64,000 nucleotides of DNA from Candidatus Gastranaerophilales bacterium (GTDB lineage Bacteria; Cyanobacteriota; Vampirovibrionia; Gastranaerophilales; Gastranaerophilaceae). The notes below the pieces were generated by a model. That model was not told where the DNA came from, did not search any database, and saw nothing but the letters and a program-made list of their open reading frames with translations. The translations under genes were made by a program, and so were the position numbers. Shown here in pieces: positions 7,505 to 14,877 of this stretch. The stretch's first letter is position 1. Every line of letters begins with the position of its first letter. The stretch spans positions 1 through 64,000 of the forward strand of contig CANQOQ010000004.1 of the NCBI GenBank assembly GCA_947625495.1. The letters are read 5' to 3'.

Positions 7505-8755
7505 TTATTTACGTTTAAATTTAATTTTAAAACCGAGGATTCTTACTACTTTACGATTATATTCATTTCTTATTGAAAAAATCTTCTGTAAAAAAGTAGG
7601 CGGTTTAATAGGATATAGTGTAGGTTCAGGAGGTGTAACCGATTCTACATGTTGTTCACAAGGTTCTCTCCAAGAATCCAATACTGTTGAATCATCAATA
7701 GGATCCTTTGCATTAAGTTCATTTAATTTTGTTGCTAAACTTTCACGATATCTTACAAATTTAGGATCACCAAATTCCAAAGTATAATCTCTTGGCATTT
7801 TACCTGTATATTTAATCAAGTTGTGTACCAATTTTGCAATAAAGTCAATGGACTCTTCGGGAATTTCTTTATCTCCATAGGGGAATTGAGGACAGAATTT
7901 GACTATATTAGGTCTAAGAGCAAGCATTGTCATTATAAACGCCCACATATCATCATCTGTTCTGTTATCATCGGTTACAACGTATTTTAACCACAGATTC
8001 TTTGTACCGGAATTACGGTATTTTATCAGGTTATTTAAAACTACGGGAAGTGCATTTATACCTCTTACCTTTTTATATGTACTGCATAAACCTGTATCTA
8101 TTGAGGTCATTAAATAAACTTTATTTTCTTTTAATAAATCATAAAACTTTTGGCTGAAAACAGTACCGTTAGTATAAACACCTATTTGTCCGAAATTATT
8201 ATCGGTAAGGTATGTCAGGATTTTTTCAAAATCTTTTAATAAAGCAGGTTCACCGCCTGAAAAATCAACGAAGTTACCGCCTCTTAACTTGCCTCTTTCT
8301 CTAAAGAGCTCAAAAACTTCCAAAATATCATATTGAGGAGGTATGAGATTCCCTTCTTGAGCATAACAGCAGTATGTACATTTTTCATTACAAGATGTGT
8401 AATGTTGAATATTGAAAGAAGCACCGAGAACTTGTCCGCCCATATATTCAAAATTTACATCCTTATAAGGAACTTCTTTTAACCATATACAATTTTTGCA
8501 ATTACCCGTAGGGCCGTCTGCCAAATCATTTATAGCTGCAAAAAGCTGCTTTCTTCTTTCTACAATTAAATCATAAGTAACAACTTTGTTTCTGATTTCT
8601 TCTGCCGTAACCAATACAGGTGCCATTACAGTTCCTAAACAGCAACTGTGCAGCCCATCCAACTGGAAGCAACAAGCCATTTGAAGATATGGACAAACCT
8701 TCACAATATCATCAGGCTTTAAGTCATTTATTGTCTTTCTTTGTTCTGCTTGCAT
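7505..8755 (-). CDS. Radical SAM protein, copy B (phase-variable promoter)
   Basis: Paralogue of the gene at 5945: 416 aa, with the same N-terminal paired cysteines, 'CNEKCTYC' radical SAM motif, 'SGGEPA', and C-terminal tail. The last 240 bases or so and a central N-terminal block are nearly identical to copy A in DNA, while the middle differs more. This points to a recent tandem duplication with patches of gene conversion. It starts at an ATG with AAGGAG 6 bases upstream. It has its own poly-G promoter (8783-8809) and its own terminator. Substrate unknown; a role in modifying a surface polymer is inferred from the tail and the switch. Confidence 0.85.
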   Translation of the reverse strand: MQAEQRKTINDLKPDDIVKVCPYLQMACCFQLDGLHSCCLGTVMAPVLVTAEEIRNKVVTYDLIVERRKQLFAAINDLADGPTGNCKNCIWLKEVPYKDVNFEYMGGQVLGASFNIQHYTSCNEKCTYCCYAQEGNLIPPQYDILEVFELFRERGKLRGGNFVDFSGGEPALLKDFEKILTYLTDNNFGQIGVYTNGTVFSQKFYDLLKENKVYLMTSIDTGLCSTYKKVRGINALPVVLNNLIKYRNSGTKNLWLKYVVTDDNRTDDDMWAFIMTMLALRPNIVKFCPQFPYGDKEIPEESIDFIAKLVHNLIKYTGKMPRDYTLEFGDPKFVRYRESLATKLNELNAKDPIDDSTVLDSWREPCEQHVESVTPPEPTLYPIKPPTFLQKIFSIRNEYNRKVVRILGFKIKFKRK

Positions 8756-8782
8756 AACTACTCCTTTTCAATTCATTTTAAT

Positions 8783-8809
8783 AATATAACACCCCCCCCC
8801 GAATGTCAA
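8783..8809 (-). promoter_or_regulatory. Poly-G promoter of radical SAM copy B
   Basis: On the minus strand: TTGACA (8804-8809), TTC, nine G (8792-8800), TGT and TATATT (8783-8788). This is a consensus -35 and an extended -10 (5/6) with a 15-base spacer. An alternative -10, TATTAT, lies two bases further at spacing 17. Slippage in the G run would change the spacer length and so promoter strength. Confidence 0.7.
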
Positions 8810-8983
8810 ATGAGCTTTGAATACTTTATTTGAGCGGTTTTTATATATCTAAAATTAAAATTTTAGTTTTTATTTTAACTAAAATTATTAATAAAAATAT
8901 TTTTATACAGAAATTGGCATGCCTGATTGTTATTAAATTTAAAACAGTACTTTTTAATATAATAGCTAATAGGGAAATAGAAT

Positions 8984-9055
8984 CGGCGGTAACGGGATTT
9001 GAACCCGTGTCAACAGAATGAGAATCTGCTATCCTGACCCCTAGACGATACCGCT
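8984..9055 (-). tRNA. tRNA-Glu (anticodon CTC)
   Basis: A full cloverleaf can be folded. The anticodon stem is GCAGA/TCTGT with loop TTCTCAT, giving CTC, which reads the Glu codon GAG. The D arm starts GTCTAG as in other tRNA-Glu, the T loop is TTCAAAT, and the discriminator is G73. CCA is not encoded. The acceptor stem pairs at positions 2-7, but 1-72 is A-C, which is odd for an elongator tRNA. It stands alone, between radical SAM copy B and the hydrogenase terminator. Confidence 0.9.
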
Positions 9056-9100
9056 TTAGAGTATAATTATATTTTAAACCCGTAAAAAAAATTTGCAAGT

Positions 9101-9129
9101 AAAAAGGAGAGTTAAAAACTCTCCTTTTT
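9101..9129 (-). terminator. Terminator of the hydABC operon
   Basis: A 13-bp stem (9101-9113 with 9117-9129) rich in A/T at its base with a GGAGAG core and T runs on both strands. It lies 4 bases after the hydA stop and may work in both directions. Confidence 0.85.
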
Positions 9130-9132
9130 TGT

Positions 9133-10887
9133 TTATTTAATATCTTTATATGACCCTGAGAATCTGTCCATATATGTTGTATGTAATAAGTGGTGTGCGA
9201 TTTCGCTTCCCGGTTTTCCGCCTAAGCACTCTGCATACAACTTTTTAATATCGGGGTTTGTATGTGATTTTCTGTATTCAAGATTCTTATCTTCGGAGTA
9301 CAATCCTTGCGCTCTCTTTTCTTTAATTGTTGAATCAAGACAGCTTGTCGGCTGGCCTCCGCCATTTACGCAGCCGCCCGGGCATGCCATTACTTCCATT
9401 ATGTGAAAATCAGCTTTTCCTTCTTTAAGTTCTTTTATTGACTTTTCAGCTTCTTTTAAAGTGGAAACAACTCTTACTTTAACCTGTTTGCCTTTAATAT
9501 CAATAATTGTATCTTTTGTTCTTGAAGAAGCATCAACACCTCTTAAAGGGGTTATATCAATATTAGAAAGTTCTTCACCCGTTACATAGTAGTATGCTGT
9601 TCTTACGGCAGCTTCAGCTACACCGCCTGATGCACCGAAGATTGTACCTGCACCTGAATACTGACCGAATGGAGAATCTGCTTTTTCTTCTTTTAATTTC
9701 TTAAAGTCTATACCTGCTGATTTAATCATTTTTGCAAGTTCTTGGGTCGTAAGTACAATATCCGTTTCGCCGTACAGTTGTTCTCTTATTGCTTCATATT
9801 TTTTAGCAGTGCAGGGCATAACAGATACTACGGTTATATTTTCTTTAGTGTAGCCTTCATAGTATTTGGGTACAAACTCTTTTACAACGGGTGAAAGCAT
9901 ACCTTGAGGCGATTTACAGCTTGATAAATGCTTTAATAAATCGGGATGCTGTGTTTCCATATATCTTACCCAAGCAGGACAGCACGATGTAAACATCGGA
10001 AGAACTCCGCCTTTTGTTAATCTTTCGGCAAACTCGTTTGCTTCTTCCGTTATGGTTAAATCAGCCGAGAAGTTTGTATCAAATATAAGGTCAAAACCGA
10101 GTCTTCTTAATGCTGCATATATTCTGCCTATAGTATTTTCACCTGATTCAAGATTAAATTCTTCACCTAATGCAACCCTTACGGAAGGAGCTACCTGAAC
10201 AACAACTTTTTTGGTTTTATCATTAATCTTTTCCCAGACTCTATCTATATCAGATTTTATTGAAATAGCACCCGTCGGGCATACAGCCTGACACTGACCG
10301 CAGAATACACAGTCAACTTGTGATAAACATCTTCCGTTCATAGGTTCAACTCTTGTATTAGAGCCTCTATTTACAAATCCTAAAACGCTGTGGCCCTGAA
10401 ACTCACTGCAAGCTCTTACACAAGCTCCGCAAAGTATACATTTTGAAGGGTCACGAACCAATGAAGGATTCATTGTATCAACGGGAAGATAGTCTTTTTC
10501 TTCCAATTTCGGGAATCTTATTTCGTCTATACCGTATTCTGCCGCATATTTTTGAAGTTCGCAGTTTCCTGATTTATTGCAGGTTAAGCATTCTCTTTTG
10601 TGGTTTGCAAGCAGTAATTCAAGTATTGTTTTTCTTATTTTACGTACTTTTTCGGAATTTGTTTCGATTCTGATTCCTTCTCTCGGTGGCATTGTGCAGG
10701 ATGCTTGTATATATTTGCCGTCCTGCTCGATTATACACATTCTGCAAGCACCGAATTGAGTTAAATCGGGGCGGTGGCAGAATGTCGGAACATCAAATCC
10801 GTTATTTCTTATTACTTCCAATACCGTCTTTTCATCTGTATATTCAACTTCAACGTTGTTTATAAATAATGTTTTCTTATCGCTCAT
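9133..10887 (-). CDS. hydA: [FeFe] hydrogenase catalytic subunit HydA
   Basis: Makes or consumes H2 in the cytoplasm as part of a HydABC complex that, in characterised members, couples NADH and ferredoxin oxidation (electron bifurcation). Domains in order: [2Fe-2S] ferredoxin (C37, C48, C51, C64), the His-Cys3 cluster (H96, C100, C103, C109), two [4Fe-4S] clusters (C150-C160 and C193-C203), then the H-cluster domain. All three H-cluster signatures are intact: TSCCPAW (300-306), MPCTAKKYE (357-365) and the 'MACPGGCVNGGGQP' segment near 500-513. At 584 aa it is of normal length. It is the last gene of hydC-hydB-hydA. The HydEFG maturases are not in this window. Confidence 0.96.
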   Translation of the reverse strand: MSDKKTLFINNVEVEYTDEKTVLEVIRNNGFDVPTFCHRPDLTQFGACRMCIIEQDGKYIQASCTMPPREGIRIETNSEKVRKIRKTILELLLANHKRECLTCNKSGNCELQKYAAEYGIDEIRFPKLEEKDYLPVDTMNPSLVRDPSKCILCGACVRACSEFQGHSVLGFVNRGSNTRVEPMNGRCLSQVDCVFCGQCQAVCPTGAISIKSDIDRVWEKINDKTKKVVVQVAPSVRVALGEEFNLESGENTIGRIYAALRRLGFDLIFDTNFSADLTITEEANEFAERLTKGGVLPMFTSCCPAWVRYMETQHPDLLKHLSSCKSPQGMLSPVVKEFVPKYYEGYTKENITVVSVMPCTAKKYEAIREQLYGETDIVLTTQELAKMIKSAGIDFKKLKEEKADSPFGQYSGAGTIFGASGGVAEAAVRTAYYYVTGEELSNIDITPLRGVDASSRTKDTIIDIKGKQVKVRVVSTLKEAEKSIKELKEGKADFHIMEVMACPGGCVNGGGQPTSCLDSTIKEKRAQGLYSEDKNLEYRKSHTNPDIKKLYAECLGGKPGSEIAHHLLHTTYMDRFSGSYKDIK

Positions 10888-10898
10888 TTTAACCTCAC

Positions 10899-12758
10899 CT
10901 ATTTTGTCACTATTGCTTTAAACGGACAATTTTCCTTGCAAGCTCCGCATTTAATACATTTATCCTGATTAATTTTATGCGGTTCTTTAATTGTGCCTTC
11001 TATAGCACCAACAGGACAATTTCTTGCACATTTTGTACAGCCTTTACACTTATCAGCTTCTATTTCATAACGTTTAAGAGCCGTGCAAACACCTGCAGGA
11101 CATTTTTTGTCTTTTATATGAGCAATATATTCATCTCTAAAATATTTTAATGTTGATAAAACAGGATTAGGCGCCGATTTACCGAGTCCGCATAATGAAC
11201 CTGCTTTAATTACCTGCCCTAATTCTTCAAGCATATCAAGGTCTTCCATTTTTCCCTGACCTTTAACAATTCTTTCCAAAATGGCAAGCATTTGTTTTGT
11301 ACCTTCACGGCAAGGTGTACATTTACCGCAGCTTTCATGCTGTGTAAAGTTCATAAAGAATCTTGCAACTTCAACTATGCAGGTATCTTCATTCATTACA
11401 ACAAGACCGCCTGAACCGACCATTGCACCTACTTTTGTTAATTGGTCATAATCCATAGGCATATCTAAATGCTGTTCGGTCAAACATCCGCCGGAGGGTC
11501 CTCCTATTTGAACGGCTTTAAACTTCTTGCCGTTTCTGATTCCGCCGCCCAAGTCAAATACAATTTGTCTTAAAGTTGTATTCATCGGAACTTCAATTAA
11601 TCCCGTGTTATTTACTTCACCTGTCAGGGCAAATGTTTTTGTACCCTTTGAGGTCTCGGTACCCATAGAAGCAAACCATTTTGCACCGTTTAATATAATT
11701 AACGGAACATTTGCAAATGTTTCTACGTTGTTTAACAGTGTCGGGCGTTTAAATAGACCGCATTCAGCCATGTGAATGTTCTTGGGTCTGGGCATTCCTC
11801 TTTCGCCTTCAATTGAAGCTATTAGTGCAGAGGACTCACCGCAAACAAATGCGCCTGCTCCTTCTTTAATATGTATATGGAAGCTAAAGTTACTTCCCAT
11901 TATATTTGAGCCTAAAAGATTTCTTTCTTCAGCTGCTTTTATTGCCATTTTTAAACGTTTAACAGCCAAGGGATATTCTGCTCTTACATAGATATAACCT
12001 TCATCGGCGCCAACTGCAAATGCAGCTATTGCCATACCTTCTAACAGTTTATTCGGGTCATCTTCCATAACGCTTCTGTCCATAAAAGCACCGGGGTCAC
12101 CCTCATCACCGTTACATATTACGTATGATTTTCCGCCTTGGTGTTTATATACGCTTCTCCATTTCTTTCCTGTGGCAAAACCGCCGCCGCCTCTGCCTCT
12201 AAGTCCCGAATCTTCTATTTCTTTTATTACATACTCTTGGTCATTAATCTCAAGAACTTTTGATAATGCGCTGTATGCACCTGCCGCTATCGCTTCATCT
12301 ATGCTTTCTGGGTTTATGATACCGCAATTTTTCATTGCAGTTCTTGTCTGTTTAGCATAGAAATTCATCTCTTCGTTGTTTACGATTTTTTTGTTTAAAG
12401 CAGGATCAACATATAATAATCTTTCAACAACCGTGTCATTTTTTAGTGATTCATAAATTTCAGAAACATCTTCTTTTTTTACGTGAACGTAAGTCAGTTT
12501 TCTATCGGGAACTACAACTAAACATCCCTGTTCGCAAAATCCTATACAGCCTGTAGGGATAACGCTCATTTTAACATCATTTGTTAAAACATCAGCATCT
12601 GCGCCGAGTCTTTTAAATTCTGCTATTAAATCCAATGCTCCGTTAGCAAGACACCCCGTTGAAGCACATACTAAAATTCTTCTTCCCTGTTTTTTTATCA
12701 TTTCCTGAGCTTTTTGCTGCTCTTGTTTTATATCAATCGTTAATTTTACTTTTTCCAT
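10899..12758 (-). CDS. hydB: Hydrogenase NADH-binding subunit HydB (NuoF-like)
   Basis: Flavoprotein subunit that accepts or donates electrons at NAD(H). The N-terminal thioredoxin-like [2Fe-2S] domain has C31, C36, C71 and C75. The NuoF core has the FMN/NADH glycine-rich stretch 'GLRGRGGGGFATGKKW' and the [4Fe-4S] motif 'ESCGKCTPCREGT'. The last 60 residues or so carry two [4Fe-4S] ferredoxin motifs ('CKGCTKCARNCP' and 'CIKCGACKENCP'). The 619-aa length and domain order match HydB of bifurcating hydrogenases. It is 11 bp from hydA and 1 bp from hydC. Confidence 0.95.
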   Translation of the reverse strand: MEKVKLTIDIKQEQQKAQEMIKKQGRRILVCASTGCLANGALDLIAEFKRLGADADVLTNDVKMSVIPTGCIGFCEQGCLVVVPDRKLTYVHVKKEDVSEIYESLKNDTVVERLLYVDPALNKKIVNNEEMNFYAKQTRTAMKNCGIINPESIDEAIAAGAYSALSKVLEINDQEYVIKEIEDSGLRGRGGGGFATGKKWRSVYKHQGGKSYVICNGDEGDPGAFMDRSVMEDDPNKLLEGMAIAAFAVGADEGYIYVRAEYPLAVKRLKMAIKAAEERNLLGSNIMGSNFSFHIHIKEGAGAFVCGESSALIASIEGERGMPRPKNIHMAECGLFKRPTLLNNVETFANVPLIILNGAKWFASMGTETSKGTKTFALTGEVNNTGLIEVPMNTTLRQIVFDLGGGIRNGKKFKAVQIGGPSGGCLTEQHLDMPMDYDQLTKVGAMVGSGGLVVMNEDTCIVEVARFFMNFTQHESCGKCTPCREGTKQMLAILERIVKGQGKMEDLDMLEELGQVIKAGSLCGLGKSAPNPVLSTLKYFRDEYIAHIKDKKCPAGVCTALKRYEIEADKCKGCTKCARNCPVGAIEGTIKEPHKINQDKCIKCGACKENCPFKAIVTK

Positions 12759-12759
12759 A

Positions 12760-13251
12760 TTACACGTTCTCTTTCAATATTGTGTCTATAACAATTTCTA
12801 CCGCATCAGGTGTCATTTTCGGGTATATTTTCCCGTTTATTACCATTGCGGGAGCTAAAGAACAAGCTCCTAAGCAGCTTACGGTTTCCAACGAAAACAT
12901 TCCGTTTTCGGTTGTCATTTTCCCGTTTTTAAGGTCAATTTTCTTTTTTACCGCTTCTAAAACAGGCATTGAACCTCTAACGTGGCATGCCGTTCCGTCA
13001 CATACCTTTATTTCATATTTACCTTTCGGTTCTAAAGAAAACTGTGCATAAAATGTCGCAACACCGAAAACAGTTGCAGGCGACAATCCTTCTACCTTTG
13101 AACCTATATATGTCATTGCTTCTTCAGGCAGATATTTATATATTTCCTGTACTTTTTGAAGCATTGCGATTAAATATGACTTTTCACCGCCATAACTTTG
13201 AATAATTTCATCGAGTTTTTTTGTATCTACACTCGAAACGTCAACTTTCAT
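12760..13251 (-). CDS. hydC: Hydrogenase subunit HydC (NuoE-like)
   Basis: Small thioredoxin-like [2Fe-2S] subunit of the HydABC complex. The four cluster ligands are visible as 'CDGTAC' and 'CLGAC' in the C-terminal half, after a helical N-terminal region. The 163-aa length is typical of NuoE/HydC. It is the first gene of the operon. Its ATG follows a GGAG site by about 6 bases, and a TATAAT box lies 36 bases upstream. Confidence 0.95.
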   Translation of the reverse strand: MKVDVSSVDTKKLDEIIQSYGGEKSYLIAMLQKVQEIYKYLPEEAMTYIGSKVEGLSPATVFGVATFYAQFSLEPKGKYEIKVCDGTACHVRGSMPVLEAVKKKIDLKNGKMTTENGMFSLETVSCLGACSLAPAMVINGKIYPKMTPDAVEIVIDTILKENV

Positions 13252-13286
13252 CTCTTTCTCCTATTGCCTAAAAATCATTATTAAGG

Positions 13287-13292
13287 ATTATA
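13287..13292 (-). promoter_or_regulatory. Putative -10 box of hydCBA
   Basis: Perfect TATAAT on the minus strand in the 60-bp gap upstream of hydC. No good -35 is visible at 17 bases, so activation or a different -35 contact is possible. Confidence 0.5.
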
Positions 13293-13311
13293 ACATGAAG
13301 ATATTTTATTT

Positions 13312-14790
13312 TTAATTTTTAATATTAATGTTATCTTCACTGTCTGTTTCTTCTGATTCATCAGTGATATAAGACGATATATTATATTTTTTACTTAAAT
13401 CACAGGCTTTTTCTCTATAGTCAAGTTTATTATATATTGTCCATAAGTTATAAATATCTTCCAGGTTCTTATTGCCTTTTTTTAGTGATAATTCATAATA
13501 CTTTAAAGCATTTTTATAACTCTCCATAGTATCATACAAATTCATATACATCTTAGCTATATTTGTACAGATTGTATCAGAATAAGGAGTTTTTTCCATG
13601 TATGTATTAAAATACCTTTGAGCATTCCATAACTTACCCAAATAAAAATTTACCAAGCCTGAAAAGTAATATTTTTCAGGATTATTTCCTGATTTTTTCA
13701 GATAAATTTTTAAATAATCATTACTTCTTTGCAAATATGCAAGTTCTTTCTTTTCAATATCAAAGGAATAATATGACATAGCATAAGCAATTGATGTATA
13801 TAAATACGCATAAGCACTTTTCCCGTATGTATTTATTAATTTATCTATATTGTTCTGTGCTTCTTTCTCATCACCCTCCATTAAATTATAATATATTACA
13901 GCCGTTAATATTGATATATCATAAGGATACTCTTTTATAAGACGCTTAACTTCTTTCTTTGTTTCAGCTTCATTTAATTTTAAAATATTTTGATAAACTT
14001 GATTATTTTCATTCAATTTTATCGGTGAATCATAATATAATTTCGCCTGATTATAATACTCTTGTGCCTTACTTTTATTTTTATGAGCTGCATAGTTTTC
14101 ATAATAATCGCCTAAATTTTCACTTATATTTCCTGCCAGAAGTGAATTTTTGTAAACAAGAGCTTTATCAAGCTCTTTTAATGCTGTTTCAAAATATTCT
14201 CCGGCTTTTTCATAATTTTTATTATCTTTTTCCATTAAACCGAAATAATTATATGCCATTGAAGATATTACTCTATATTTTGGCAAGTCTTTTTCGTTAA
14301 CTATATTTATTGATTTATCCAAAAATTCTTTGGCTAAATAATATTCCCCCATTCCTCTATAGGAATTGCCCATATTTAAATATAATTTAGCAAGTTCATA
14401 CCTGTCTGTTTCGGGATTGCTTTCCTTTTTCTCTTTTGCCTGATTATAATAATCAAATGTTATATCGGTATTATGGTAAACATTTGAATAAATATCTCCA
14501 AGCATACTAAGTATATCAGACTCTAACTCTTTATCATGATTTTTTTCTTTATTTAGAGTATCTATAGCTCTGTTGCAATAATATTTTGCCGTCTTACTGT
14601 CATTCAAAGCAAAAGTAATTCTGCACATATTTAAATAATTTAATGCTGTTTTGTCCTTTTCAAGCGCCTGATTAAAATTTATATAAGCATCCTTAAAATC
14701 ACCTCTTAAAAGATATTCTTGCGACGCATTTACATTTAATCCGCTGTATACCAGCAATAACACCAGAAATAATTTAAATAATAATTTCAT
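13312..14790 (-). CDS. Secreted TPR-repeat protein, 492 aa
   Basis: A signal peptide is clear ('LLFKLFLVLLLVYSG', cleavage probably after VNA). The mature part is a chain of helical tetratricopeptide-like repeats, recognisable by paired 'A..Y...A' helices such as 'YYLAKEFLDKSINI' and 'GEYFETALKELDKA'. TPR arrays usually hold protein partners together; here it would be in the periplasm. It is divergent from the second TPR gene at 14878 and lies upstream of hydC on the same strand. No specific partner can be named. Confidence 0.85.
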   Translation of the reverse strand: MKLLFKLFLVLLLVYSGLNVNASQEYLLRGDFKDAYINFNQALEKDKTALNYLNMCRITFALNDSKTAKYYCNRAIDTLNKEKNHDKELESDILSMLGDIYSNVYHNTDITFDYYNQAKEKKESNPETDRYELAKLYLNMGNSYRGMGEYYLAKEFLDKSINIVNEKDLPKYRVISSMAYNYFGLMEKDNKNYEKAGEYFETALKELDKALVYKNSLLAGNISENLGDYYENYAAHKNKSKAQEYYNQAKLYYDSPIKLNENNQVYQNILKLNEAETKKEVKRLIKEYPYDISILTAVIYYNLMEGDEKEAQNNIDKLINTYGKSAYAYLYTSIAYAMSYYSFDIEKKELAYLQRSNDYLKIYLKKSGNNPEKYYFSGLVNFYLGKLWNAQRYFNTYMEKTPYSDTICTNIAKMYMNLYDTMESYKNALKYYELSLKKGNKNLEDIYNLWTIYNKLDYREKACDLSKKYNISSYITDESEETDSEDNINIKN

Positions 14791-14877
14791 TATTTAACTC
14801 CATTAATAGAAAATTTTACTATATGAATATTCTTATTATTGATATAAAATAAAATTTAAACAAGGAGATAATTCGGA

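Noticed and set aside
8841-9098. 85-aa minus-strand ORF across the tRNA-Glu gene.
   Set aside because: It overlaps a well-folded tRNA and has no ribosome site.
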